Of a stretch of 58,901 bases of DNA, positions 25,049 through 33,645 are shown one piece after another (the first letter of the stretch is position 1; each line of letters starts with the position of its first letter). The stretch spans positions 1 through 58,901 of the forward strand of contig NZHD01000068.1 of the NCBI GenBank assembly GCA_002691205.1. Direction: 5' to 3'. The notes under the pieces were generated by a model, which did not search any database, was not told where the DNA came from, and worked only from the letters and a program-made list of their open reading frames with translations. The translations under genes were made by a program, and so were the position numbers. Source of the DNA: Deltaproteobacteria bacterium (lineage in GTDB: Bacteria; Myxococcota_A; UBA9160; UBA4427).

Positions 25049-25957
25049 ATGAATCAGCCCACTCAAAGCCCTGACATCCTGCTGGAAAACAGTCTGCAAA
25101 GCGGCCGAATTCACTCCGCTTATTTAGTTTCAGGGGCCGGTGAAACCCCACTTGAAACGGCCGTTCGTTTTGCGCGCGGAACGGTTTGCCAAGCCGACCC
25201 CCAACACACAAGACCCTGCGAACGCTGTTCAGCCTGTCGCCGATCCACGCCCGCAGAAGATCCTCTTCCCTTAATCGCCAAGCCCGCAGAAGGGCCCCGC
25301 TTTCGACAAATCGGAGATCACCCCGATTTGTATTGGATCGAAATTCCCGAGAAGAAAACTCGCGTCCTCATCGAACAGGTTCGAGAACTGCAAAAAGCCT
25401 TACAGCTCGGGAGCCACGAAGGGGGATGGCGAACCGCCATTATCGCCGACGCGGCCTGGCTTCACCCGTCCGCCGAGAACGCCTTGCTTCGACTGCTTGA
25501 GGAACCCCCCGCAAACACTTCCATCCTCTTGGTGGCCCCCATCGCCACTACTCTCCTGCCGACCATTCGCTCTCGGTGCGTCCGAGTCGCCTATCCCGCG
25601 GAGCACAGCCGACCACTTCGCGGGGAGGACGTAGACGAGGAGGTAGAGAATCTCGTAGAGAGACTCGATGGCATCACAAAGCTTGGCATGTCCGGGTTGA
25701 TGGATTGGGCTGAGGAATACCAAGGCGCTCGAGCCGAAGCAGCCGAATCCGTCGACCTTATGCTGTCGGTGGCCGGTGACTGGATCCGGGAAAAGATTCA
25801 CGAACAGGCTGATGAGGGCCACATCACGTCGGTTGAACGACTCGATGCCTACAAAACCCTTCTCAACTGTCGACGTGAACTCGTCCGACGTAATGCCAAC
25901 CCCCGAATGACCGCCGAGCGAGGCCTCTTCGCACTCCGCGCGTCCATGAGCCAGTAA
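25049..25957 (+). CDS. holB: DNA polymerase III subunit delta' (clamp-loader)
   Basis: A clamp-loader subunit that stabilises the complex loading the sliding clamp. The protein of about 302 residues starts MNQPTQSPDILLENSLQSGR and contains AYLVSGAGETPLETAVRFAR in place of a working Walker A, zinc-type cysteines in C-E-R-C-S-A-C, and the AAA+ block AENALLRLLEEPPANTSILL with SRC arginine-finger region (TIRSRCVRVAY). Delta' subunits do not bind ATP, which fits. I prefer the ATG at 25049 over one eight codons upstream. tatD follows by 25 bases, a common pairing. Confidence 0.9.
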   Translation: MNQPTQSPDILLENSLQSGRIHSAYLVSGAGETPLETAVRFARGTVCQADPQHTRPCERCSACRRSTPAEDPLPLIAKPAEGPRFRQIGDHPDLYWIEIPEKKTRVLIEQVRELQKALQLGSHEGGWRTAIIADAAWLHPSAENALLRLLEEPPANTSILLVAPIATTLLPTIRSRCVRVAYPAEHSRPLRGEDVDEEVENLVERLDGITKLGMSGLMDWAEEYQGARAEAAESVDLMLSVAGDWIREKIHEQADEGHITSVERLDAYKTLLNCRRELVRRNANPRMTAERGLFALRASMSQ

Positions 25958-25982
25958 GCCAACAAACAGAAAGGAGGACCGT

Positions 25983-26771
25983 ATGTGGCTAGACAGCCAC
26001 TGTCACCTCACGGCGGATCGATTCGATGAAGACCGAGCTTTTGTACTTGCCCGTGCTCGAGAGGTGGGTGTAAAGGAAATGGTGGCCATCGGGTCCGGGT
26101 ACGGAATTGCTGCCAATCAGGCCGCCGTGGATTTAGCAAAGACCGAACCCGACATCTATGCAACTGTCGGCGTTCACCCGCACGAGGCCTCCGAATCCGA
26201 CGAAAACGTCCTCGCCAAAATCCGGGAGTGGTCCGTGGACCCTAAGGTTGTGGCCATCGGCGAATGCGGACTGGACTATCACTACATGAAGTCCCACCGC
26301 GACATCCAGCGAGAGGTCTTTGCCCAACAAATCGCCCTCGCCCGCGAGCTCGACATGCCGGTGTCGATCCATGTTCGCGGAGACGAACCCGACGCCTACT
26401 CCGAAATGCTTGAGATCTGGCTCGCCGAGGGCCGAGGTGAGATCCAAGGCGTTCTTCATTGCTATACCGGCAACCTGCCTTTTGCTTTGCTCGCCCTGGA
26501 AGCCAACTTCATGGTCTCGTTCTCGGGGATCGTCACCTTTAAAAACAGCGCGTCCCTCCGAGAAGTCGCTCAGGGACTCCCTCTAGAACGATTAATGGTT
26601 GAAACGGATGCTCCATTCCTCGCTCCTGAAGGTCACCGGGGAAAGCGAAATGAGCCGGCCTTCGTTGTTCGCGTAGGCGAGTGCCTTGCGGAGCTTCACG
26701 GAAAAGAACTCAGCGAAATCAGTCAAATCACGCGTCACAACGCACAAACATTTTATCGACTCGGCTCGTGA
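25983..26771 (+). CDS. tatD: TatD-family metal-dependent hydrolase
   Basis: TatD proteins are TIM-barrel metallohydrolases with 3'-5' DNase activity in characterised members. The 262-residue protein has WLDSHCHLTADRFDED with the two metal-binding histidines, GECGLDYHYMKS, IHVRGDEPDAY, VLHCYTGN and VETDAPFLAPEGHRGKRNEP. All usual metal ligands appear present. A strong AAAGGAGGA lies six bases before the ATG. The order holB-tatD is common in bacteria. Confidence 0.95.
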   Translation: MWLDSHCHLTADRFDEDRAFVLARAREVGVKEMVAIGSGYGIAANQAAVDLAKTEPDIYATVGVHPHEASESDENVLAKIREWSVDPKVVAIGECGLDYHYMKSHRDIQREVFAQQIALARELDMPVSIHVRGDEPDAYSEMLEIWLAEGRGEIQGVLHCYTGNLPFALLALEANFMVSFSGIVTFKNSASLREVAQGLPLERLMVETDAPFLAPEGHRGKRNEPAFVVRVGECLAELHGKELSEISQITRHNAQTFYRLGS

Positions 26772-26804
26772 AAGCCGAGCTCATCTGAAAGCAGACCGAG
26801 ACAC

Positions 26805-27611
26805 ATGGACCGAAACCGAATAGCCCCGCAGGACGAAGCCGTGCTGGAACTGGCCATCCGTTGCGCCAAAGGCGCCGGTGAAATTCAGCGAGACCGATAT
26901 GAAACCGACATCTCAATTCGAACTAAAAGTGCGCACATCGATTTAGTCACCGAAGTCGACCATGCCTGCGAAGAACTCATTGTCGCCGCGATTGAAAAGG
27001 ATCGCCCCGAAGACGCGATTCTCGCCGAAGAAGGCGGTGGCCAAGAACGGGCCGATAGCGACTGGCGTTGGGTGGTGGACCCTCTCGACGGAACCACTAA
27101 TTATGCGCATGGCTTTCCGCGCTTTTGCGTTTCCATCGGCGTTGAATTCCGCGGCAAGACGCAAGTCGGCGTCGTCTACGACCCTTTGCTCGATGAACTT
27201 TTTTACTCCGTCAAAGGCTCCGGGGCATGGCTGGGAGAGCGAAAACTCAAAGTGTCTTCGACATCGGTTTTCAACCAAGCCTTAATCGCCACCGGATTTG
27301 CCTACGATGTTCACAAGAGCCCTTCCGACAATATCGAGAGGTTCGCGCGGGTTCTCAAATCCGCCCGGGGACTCAGAAGAGACGGCAGCGCCGCTCTCGA
27401 CCTCTGCTACGTGGCGGCCGGGCGACTGGATGCCTATTGGGAACTCAAGTTGCATGCCTGGGACGTTTCGGCCGGTTCGCTGATCGTTCAAGAGGCCGGT
27501 GGAACGGTCACGAATTGCACAGGTGGGCCGGCTCCGCTCACGGGCGAAGAGCTTGTCTCAAGCAATGGCCTGCTCCACGAAACCCTCATCTCCCTGGTTC
27601 AGGATCAATAG
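26805..27611 (+). CDS. suhB: inositol-1-monophosphatase family protein (SuhB-like)
   Basis: A Mg-dependent phosphatase fold, usually active on inositol phosphate or similar sugar phosphates. The 268-residue protein has the lithium-sensitive motifs AEEGG (about 84), WVVDPLDGTTNYAHGFPRF (about 91-109) and WDVSAGSLIVQEAGG (about 221-235), with the metal-binding Glu and Asp residues intact. Length is typical. It follows tatD by 33 bases and ends right before the GTG of the ankyrin gene. In E. coli SuhB also acts in rRNA transcription; that is not implied here. Confidence 0.92.
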   Translation: MDRNRIAPQDEAVLELAIRCAKGAGEIQRDRYETDISIRTKSAHIDLVTEVDHACEELIVAAIEKDRPEDAILAEEGGGQERADSDWRWVVDPLDGTTNYAHGFPRFCVSIGVEFRGKTQVGVVYDPLLDELFYSVKGSGAWLGERKLKVSSTSVFNQALIATGFAYDVHKSPSDNIERFARVLKSARGLRRDGSAALDLCYVAAGRLDAYWELKLHAWDVSAGSLIVQEAGGTVTNCTGGPAPLTGEELVSSNGLLHETLISLVQDQ

Positions 27612-29498
27612 GTGAGCGCCCTTCTCCGAAGGCGAGAGTCTCATCCGAACAGGAGGGCGCGGCCCTCGCTTTTCTGGATGGGACTATGGCTCTCTCTTGC
27701 ACTCTGGGGATGCGCCGAAGAGCCGTCGGGAGAAGCCTCGATTCTCCGTGCGGCCCGGCATGGAGACCTCATCACCTTAAGAAACCTAACTGAGTCCGGG
27801 ACCCCGCTGAATCAAACGGGCTTAAACGGCCTCACGGCACTGGAGTTGGCCGCCCAGTCCGGCCATGCCCAGGCGGTAGAACTCCTGGCCCTCAAGGGGG
27901 CTTCTCTTCAATCACAGTCGCCAAGCGGCCCCACGCCTCTTCACCGTGCAGCTAAAGCCGGACATCCAAGCGTCGTCGCCCAACTTCTTGCACTTGGGAT
28001 CTTGCCTGACCAAGCCACCTCCGATCACTGGCGACCCTTGCACGATGCCGCGCAGGCGGGCCATGTGGACGTGATCGAGATTCTCCTTTCCGCAGGAGCC
28101 CTCCCCGACCACCCCAATTCTGACCCCGTCAGCCCTCTCTCCCTGGCTTTCCAATCCGGCCACGTGGAGGCCGCGCGAACCCTGCTTCAAGCCGGGGCGA
28201 ATTTTCGTTGGGTGACAAAAAACGGCTGGACGCCTCTCCACATAGCCGCCCAGGGCGGTGCACCCGAACTCGCCAAAATCATAGCCCCCACATCCGAGGA
28301 GCTTGACGTCCTCAGCCAAAGCGGACAAGCCTCTCTTCATGTCGCCCTCACCGAGGGCCATGACGCGATGGTCGACTGGCTCGTTCAGGCGGGCTCGAAT
28401 ATTCATGTCCGCGACCACGATCAGCGAATGCCCATTCACTACGCCTCTCAACAAGGGAACACCGGACAGATCGAAAAGCTCCTCTCGGCCGGCGCAAGCC
28501 TTAATCTCCAAAGCCCTCAATTCGGAGCGCCTCTGCATGAAGCTGCTCGAGCCGGAGAACTTCAAGCGACCCTCTTGCTCATCGCCCACGGTGCGGATGT
28601 CAATGCATCCGACCCGGAGGGCTGGACGCCCCTTCTTCTCAGCCTGACTCGAGACCAACCCAAACTTACGGCCTCTCTTGTTCAGGCGGGAGCAAAAACG
28701 GACGTCTTATCGCCCGACGGCGAGAGCGTGATGAGCTTGGCCGCTCTGAACAAGCACCCCAACACCCTCGATGTCCTCCTCGATGTGGGCCTCCCCATCG
28801 ACCAAAGGGATCAAAAAGGGTCCAGTGCTCTTCACCGAATCGCAATGACGGACCGGATCGAGGTGGCTCAATACCTTGTTGAAAGAGGAGCCGACCCCAA
28901 CGCAAGAAACGCTCGCCAGCTCACGCCCCTTCACTTTAGCGCCTTCGGTGGCAATGCCGAGATGGCCTCGGTCCTCCTTGAACTTGGCGCCGAAATCGAA
29001 GCCAACGATCTCAATCAGGTCACACCTCTCATCATGGCCGCCCAACAAGGCAACCTGCCCGTCCTCGAAGTCCTCCTTGATGTGGGCCTCCCCATCGACC
29101 AAAGGGATCAAAAAGGGTCCAGTGCTCTTCACCAAATCGCAATGACGGACCGGATCGAGGTGGCTCAATACCTTGTTGAAAGAGGAGCCGACCCCAACGC
29201 AAAAAACGCGAGCCAGCTCACGCCCCTTCACTTCAGCGCCTTCGGTGGCAATGCCGAGATGGCCTCGGTCCTCCTTGAACTTGGCGCCGAAATCGAAGCC
29301 AACGATCTCAATCGAGTCACACCTCTCATCATGGCCGCCCAACAAGGCAACCTGCCCGTCCTCGAAGTCCTCCTTGAAAATGGAGCCGACCTCCAAGCCC
29401 GATCTATCGATGGAAAAAACGCACTCGCGACGGCCCAATCGGAGAACAAAGAAAACGTCGTCCATGCGCTCAAGCGCCATCAGAGATCAAGCCCCTAA
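27612..29498 (+). CDS. ankyrin-repeat lipoprotein with a recent internal duplication
   Basis: A 628-residue protein with a lipoprotein signal (LSLALWGC-AEEP, Cys about 35) followed by about seventeen ankyrin repeats of 33 residues (TPLHxAAxxGxxxxVxxLLxxGAD type) filling almost all the rest. Residues about 385-588 contain two nearly identical 99-residue blocks, each of three ankyrin repeats. Ankyrin arrays bind other proteins; the partner is unknown. The lipobox puts it in the envelope, unlike cytoplasmic ankyrin effectors. GTG start abuts the suhB stop (TAG-GTG). It is convergent with the next gene. Confidence 0.85.
   Translation: MSALLRRRESHPNRRARPSLFWMGLWLSLALWGCAEEPSGEASILRAARHGDLITLRNLTESGTPLNQTGLNGLTALELAAQSGHAQAVELLALKGASLQSQSPSGPTPLHRAAKAGHPSVVAQLLALGILPDQATSDHWRPLHDAAQAGHVDVIEILLSAGALPDHPNSDPVSPLSLAFQSGHVEAARTLLQAGANFRWVTKNGWTPLHIAAQGGAPELAKIIAPTSEELDVLSQSGQASLHVALTEGHDAMVDWLVQAGSNIHVRDHDQRMPIHYASQQGNTGQIEKLLSAGASLNLQSPQFGAPLHEAARAGELQATLLLIAHGADVNASDPEGWTPLLLSLTRDQPKLTASLVQAGAKTDVLSPDGESVMSLAALNKHPNTLDVLLDVGLPIDQRDQKGSSALHRIAMTDRIEVAQYLVERGADPNARNARQLTPLHFSAFGGNAEMASVLLELGAEIEANDLNQVTPLIMAAQQGNLPVLEVLLDVGLPIDQRDQKGSSALHQIAMTDRIEVAQYLVERGADPNAKNASQLTPLHFSAFGGNAEMASVLLELGAEIEANDLNRVTPLIMAAQQGNLPVLEVLLENGADLQARSIDGKNALATAQSENKENVVHALKRHQRSSP
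28766..29377. repeat. tandem 297-bp direct repeat inside the ankyrin gene
   Basis: Bases 28766-29062 recur at 29063-29359 with only a handful of scattered differences, and the first 18 bases of the unit recur again at 29360-29377. The 297-bp period equals 99 codons, that is three ankyrin repeats, so the frame is kept. The near identity, including synonymous sites, points to a recent duplication or ongoing gene conversion and unequal recombination. Confidence 0.95.
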
Positions 29499-29518
29499 GA
29501 GCCGGCCTCCTCCCTCTC

Positions 29519-30352
29519 TCATAGGCCCGTGGAACGCGGCAGAAGGTCGGCATAGATCGGTTTTCTTTTTTCTTGACGCGCGATGAAAGCCTCTCGGGTG
29601 TCCTCTTTATGGAACATCCCCGCCTGCCAAGTCGCAATGTAATTAAGGCCTTCAGCGACCGTGTGGTCCCGCGTGTAATTCAACATCTCTTTCGTGCCCC
29701 ACATTGCCAGAGGGGAACGCTCGGCGATTTCGGCCGCCACACCAAGAACAGCTTGAATCATCGACTCCGCATCGGGATAAACTTCGTTCACGAGACCCAC
29801 ATCGCGAGCCCATGAAGAATTCATTCTTCGCCCCGTGTAAGCCATCTCCCGTGCGTGACCTTCCGAAATCACCTTCGGCAGGCGCTGCAAGGTTCCTACA
29901 TCGGCCGTCAGCCCCACGTTAATCTCCTGCACGCAGAAAAAGGCATCTTCTGTGCAGTACCGCATATCGCATGCGGTGGACAAATCCACCGCACCACCGA
30001 TGCACCCACCTTGAATCGCCACCAACACCGGCATTCGGACTTCCTCAAGACTCGTAAACGCATCCTGCAACTTCAGAATCTGTTCTCGGGCACGCGCCTG
30101 AGAGCGAGAAAGATCTCCTTGCTGGCCCCCCACCCCTTCACTCAAGAGACTCGTATCCAGACCGGAGCAAAAATGTTTTCCCGTCGAAGAAAGAACAATC
30201 GCACGCGTCTTGCCTGTGGCATCAAGGCTTCGAACGATCTCAGGCAACTCAGTCCAGAACTCTCGGACCATGGAGTTGAATTCATCGGGACGCGACATAC
30301 GTACATGCGCAACGCCATTGTCCTCTTCAATTTCAAAACAGCGATATCCCAT
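29519..30352 (-). CDS. crotonase-family protein, delta3,5-delta2,4-dienoyl-CoA isomerase-like
   Basis: A 277-residue crotonase. ECH1-type dienoyl-CoA isomerases use an Asp-Glu-Asp triad (176, 196, 204 in the rat enzyme), shifting double bonds in unsaturated fatty acyl-CoAs. Here GGAVDLSTACD, VQE and LTADVG supply Asp, Glu and Asp with exactly the same 20- and 8-residue spacings. FCSGLD and GGCIGGAVD give the oxyanion-hole glycines. This supports isomerase over plain hydratase activity, though I cannot exclude a related substrate. ATG at 30352 follows GAGGAG. It is convergent with the ankyrin gene and alone on its strand. Confidence 0.85.
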   Translation of the reverse strand: MGYRCFEIEEDNGVAHVRMSRPDEFNSMVREFWTELPEIVRSLDATGKTRAIVLSSTGKHFCSGLDTSLLSEGVGGQQGDLSRSQARAREQILKLQDAFTSLEEVRMPVLVAIQGGCIGGAVDLSTACDMRYCTEDAFFCVQEINVGLTADVGTLQRLPKVISEGHAREMAYTGRRMNSSWARDVGLVNEVYPDAESMIQAVLGVAAEIAERSPLAMWGTKEMLNYTRDHTVAEGLNYIATWQAGMFHKEDTREAFIARQEKRKPIYADLLPRSTGL

Positions 30353-30514
30353 TCTTCTTCTCCTCGTCCCGATGTAGGTTTCTTCTCATTCTAGACAAGC
30401 TAGAAGCCAGAACCCATTTAAAGTTTGAGATTCTTCAGAACAAACCCATTTCTTAAACATTAAATCCCTTCGGGATGGGATGCTTCAGATCATGGGTCGA
30501 GATACCCTTTAGGC

Positions 30515-30844
30515 ATGGATCTTTCTGTTCATCCAACTCGACTTGTACGGGCCATGCAGGTACACCCTCGCCGACTCGGCCCTTTGTCCGGAATGGCTTT
30601 TGCGCTCTGGATGGGATCCGCTCTCCTGAGTGGAGTCGCCACCGCTGAAGAGCTCCCTCGCGAACTGGCTTTTGGGCTGCCCGAGGTGGAAGTCCCATCC
30701 TCCTCCACCGCGAAGGCTCCTTTTTGCCCCCTCGGTGTCTGCCAACCCCGGAGTCAAGATTCTATCTGGGCCGGGCTGGGTTTCACCCTCAGTGCTGTAG
30801 CCTGCGCCTGGATCGGAAAACGTAAAAACCAGAACGGACAGTAA
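30515..30844 (+). CDS. small exported membrane-anchored protein, unknown
   Basis: A 109-residue protein (or 96 from the ATG at 30554). It has a signal-peptide-like segment (MAFALWMGSALLSGVATA, cleavage about residue 44), a short outside part with FCPLGVCQP (two cysteines), then a C-terminal membrane segment IWAGLGFTLSAVACAWIG followed by KRKNQNGQ. The layout suggests a small periplasmic protein held by its C-terminal segment. No family is recognised, and overlapping frames on the other strand are also open, so it may not be a gene. Confidence 0.4.
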   Translation: MDLSVHPTRLVRAMQVHPRRLGPLSGMAFALWMGSALLSGVATAEELPRELAFGLPEVEVPSSSTAKAPFCPLGVCQPRSQDSIWAGLGFTLSAVACAWIGKRKNQNGQ

Positions 30845-30927
30845 ATGAATTTTATATTTACAAGCTTCCGTGGCGACTCTCGCAAGAACACCCCTCAAGC
30901 TCTCACGCCGTCCGGATACACCTAGGA

Positions 30928-32067
30928 ATGAAACAACCCTTGCTCTGGATTCACGGAGATGACTCCCTCCGCACCCACATCAACGAGTGGTGGCGCAACG
31001 ATGACACCCAACCCTCTCACCTACACGTTATAGCTCGCTCTAAACATCGACGAGTCCTGCGCTTAGATCGGCCTCATGATCAATCGCTCCTCGTCAAACA
31101 TTTTGAATCCTCACGCCACCAGACACCGCTCGTAAATCTCATCAAGCGTCTGCTAAAACGCGAGCCGTGGCGACGAGAATGGCGCTCTCTCAGAACCTTA
31201 AGAAACTCCACCTCACTGGCGCCCAAACCTTTAGGACTCGCTCGAACCTCAACGGGCGATGTCCTTCTCGTGAGCCAATTTATCCATGCGCCGAGCCTAG
31301 GAAGCCAATTGGCCGAAGCCAAGCCAGACACACACCAACTCGCGTCGGACTGTGGAGGAGCCATCTTTAACCTACATGAAGCCGGCGTCGCTCACGGCGA
31401 CCTCCACCCAGGCAATATCCTATTGACGCCTTCAGGCCCTCTTTTTATTGACTTTCAGCGAGGTCAAAAACTTCGTTATCGTCGTCGAATCAGTGATCTC
31501 GCTCGCCTCGACTTCTCTCTCGAGCTTGAAGGCCTGCCTCATGAAGAACGTAAAGAACTCATCAGCAGAGCCCTCCCTCACCCGCTTATGACACCCGAAC
31601 ACGATTCCCTCATTCAGAAAAAATCTCGCCAGTTGGCCCGCCAACATCAGCGCACTCGAATTCGCCAAAGTGTGCGAGTGGGCCATGGCCGGGAACCTCT
31701 AGACTCAAAGAGCGGGAGGGGCTTACGTCGAACCGATCTAACACAATCGGATATGCAAAGTGCGTTCAAGTCCCATTTGGCTTCAAGTGCAGACAAAAGA
31801 AAAGCCCATTTCCTGAACCCAATCACAACTTCAGTCACGGTGAATGGTCGAGCACTACGCATTCATGAGCAGAGACTCACCAACCTTCGATCACGACTCC
31901 ACATGACAATCGTGGGTTCGCCCGCCCGACGCGCTTGGAAGGCCTCCCACGACCCGTGCCCAAGCGAAGGCCATCCGCGAGTTCTCGCTTTCCGAGAACA
32001 ACATCGCCACGGCTTGCTCATCTCATGTGAGTGGATCACGGAATCAAGCCGATCCGATTCAAGCTAG
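30928..32067 (+). CDS. LPS-kinase-like protein (InaA/Kdo-kinase type); second kinase domain cut short
   Basis: A 379-residue protein of the lipopolysaccharide-kinase (InaA, WaaP, KdkA) kinase fold. Residues 1-200 form a complete domain: EWRSLRTLRN ... PKPLGLAR, the hinge VSQFIHAPSL, the catalytic loop HGDLHPGN (156-163) and the metal motif IDF (174-176). Residues about 275-379 repeat only the N-lobe: SPARRAWKASHD ... PRVLAFREQHRHGLLISCEWI, after which the chain stops at SRSDSS, with no catalytic loop. The following 53 bp before the convergent gene hold no continuation. A role in phosphorylating LPS core or Kdo is inference by family; the second domain is probably a remnant. Confidence 0.8.
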   Translation: MKQPLLWIHGDDSLRTHINEWWRNDDTQPSHLHVIARSKHRRVLRLDRPHDQSLLVKHFESSRHQTPLVNLIKRLLKREPWRREWRSLRTLRNSTSLAPKPLGLARTSTGDVLLVSQFIHAPSLGSQLAEAKPDTHQLASDCGGAIFNLHEAGVAHGDLHPGNILLTPSGPLFIDFQRGQKLRYRRRISDLARLDFSLELEGLPHEERKELISRALPHPLMTPEHDSLIQKKSRQLARQHQRTRIRQSVRVGHGREPLDSKSGRGLRRTDLTQSDMQSAFKSHLASSADKRKAHFLNPITTSVTVNGRALRIHEQRLTNLRSRLHMTIVGSPARRAWKASHDPCPSEGHPRVLAFREQHRHGLLISCEWITESSRSDSS

Positions 32068-32120
32068 ATTGGGCTTCGGATCTAAGGCGGCCACCGTAAA
32101 GGCCTAGAGACCCCGCCCTT

Positions 32121-32432
32121 TCAGGATTGGCGTTTAACCACGAGCCACTGATATGAACTCGAAGAAGCCAAAATGCTTCCCGCCTGCCCCTCATCAAAAG
32201 TGACCTGTTTCGCGCTGCTGGATGTCCCCATAATCTGCTTAAAGCTCGCAATCTTGCGCTGGGGATCTTCAGGGTTCAGACCGTGAAATACAATCTCGAC
32301 GGCTTCGTGAGACTCAAGAACATTCATCGTTAGAGTCGCCAGCGTAAAAAGTTTCCCAATGCCTTCTTGTGCCTCAACGGCGAAACGAGGTGTCGCGACC
32401 TCATCGAGAGCAAATCCATATTCTAGCCGCAT
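32121..32432 (-). CDS. orphan 103-residue protein, unknown
   Basis: A small soluble protein (MRLEYGFALDEVATPRFAVE ...) without signal or membrane segment. The start at 32432 has AAGGGGAAA nine bases before it; a longer frame to 32468 is open but lacks such a site. The middle (ESHEAVEIVFHGLNPEDPQR) suggests alternating strands and helices. No family is recognised. It stands between a convergent kinase gene and the transporter operon. Confidence 0.5.
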   Translation of the reverse strand: MRLEYGFALDEVATPRFAVEAQEGIGKLFTLATLTMNVLESHEAVEIVFHGLNPEDPQRKIASFKQIMGTSSSAKQVTFDEGQAGSILASSSSYQWLVVKRQS

Positions 32433-32649
32433 AATGCTTTCCCCTTTGTGCTGCGCTGATTCAGTCACGTGACCATTTGAGCGACTTCAAAACTTCATTG
32501 CCCAAAACTTAAAATGGGCTGCCTATACAGATCTTCGAATGAGCCCCTGAAACGTACGTCGCGGTGTCTCAAAACTCGAACGCGAGCGGAGGGTCGCTTG
32601 GAGATCCCTGACTGTCAATAGAGGTCAAAGGAATCTAAAGTCGAAGCCT

Positions 32650-33645
32650 TCAACCTGAATGACTTGAATCCGCTAAAAAGCAGCGAACTCGACCGTCCTC
32701 GAGCAGGCTCTCCTCCGGCATCTGATCACGACAGCGATCCATCACGTCGGGACATCGAGTGTGAAAGGCACACCCGGGTGGGGGATCGGACGGAGACGGA
32801 ACGTCTCCACCCACCGGCGGGGCGGCTCCGCGAACATCAGGGTCCACAGAGGGCGCTGCAGCCAGTAAGGCTCGGGTATAGGGGTGCTTCGGATCGTTAA
32901 AAATTCTTTCGGTCAAGCCCGCTTCAACGATTCGACCGAGGTACATCACGGCCACACGGTCCGCGAGGTAGCGAACCACACCCAAGTCATGAGTAATAAA
33001 CAGATAGGCCAACCCGAGTTCGCTCTGCAGATCGCTCAACAAGTTGAGAATCTGAGCCTGAATAGACACATCCAACGCGGAGACGGCTTCATCGCAGATA
33101 ATAAGCTCTGGCTCCAAAGCTAAAGCGCGCGCAATGCAAATGCGCTGGCGTTGCCCTCCTGAAAACTCATGTGGGTAACGCCAAATATGCTTTGAGTCGA
33201 GTTGGACTCGCTCAAAAAGGCGAACCACTCGGTCCGTTCGATCGGCCTCACTTGAACCAATACCAAAGCTCCGCATTCCCTCCGCCACGGCATCGCGCAC
33301 ACGCATGCGTGGGTTCAATGAGGCCATGGGATCCTGAAAGACGATTTGAACCTTCTTCCGATAGGGTTTCAAATCGTCGCTGGAAAGTGAAAGAAGATCC
33401 ACCCCGTCAAAGACTACGCGACCGGCTTGAGTGGGCGTCAGCCCCAAAATAGAACGACCCACAGTGGTCTTCCCACAACCCGACTCACCCACCAAAGCGA
33501 GTGTTTCGCCGGCTTTAATCTCAAGATCAACGCCCGAAACCGCTTGGACATGGCCAACGGTTCGGCTCAAAAGCCCTTTTCGAATGGGAAACCAGGTCTG
33601 CAATCCCTCAACAGAGAGCAGCGGAGAAGAGACATCTTTCTTCAT
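32650..33645 (-). CDS. oppF: oligopeptide-type ABC transporter ATPase OppF/DppF
   Basis: One of two ATPases powering peptide uptake. The 331-residue protein begins MKKDVSSPLLSVEGLQTWFP and has Walker A GESGCGKTT, the Q-loop VFQDPMASLNPRM, signature LSGGQRQRICIARAL and Walker B LIICDEAVSALD. The C-terminal extension with C-x8-C-x6-C (GCAFHTRCPDVMDRC) is the oligopeptide-family domain, which carries an iron-sulfur cluster in some members. It overlaps oppD by four bases (ATGA). Confidence 0.95.
   Translation of the reverse strand: MKKDVSSPLLSVEGLQTWFPIRKGLLSRTVGHVQAVSGVDLEIKAGETLALVGESGCGKTTVGRSILGLTPTQAGRVVFDGVDLLSLSSDDLKPYRKKVQIVFQDPMASLNPRMRVRDAVAEGMRSFGIGSSEADRTDRVVRLFERVQLDSKHIWRYPHEFSGGQRQRICIARALALEPELIICDEAVSALDVSIQAQILNLLSDLQSELGLAYLFITHDLGVVRYLADRVAVMYLGRIVEAGLTERIFNDPKHPYTRALLAAAPSVDPDVRGAAPPVGGDVPSPSDPPPGCAFHTRCPDVMDRCRDQMPEESLLEDGRVRCFLADSSHSG

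Noticed and set aside
28707-29480. A 257-residue minus-strand frame opposite the ankyrin gene, with an internal repeat
   Set aside because: Its repeat is just the antisense image of the 297-bp duplication; the sense strand gives clear ankyrin repeats and a lipobox.
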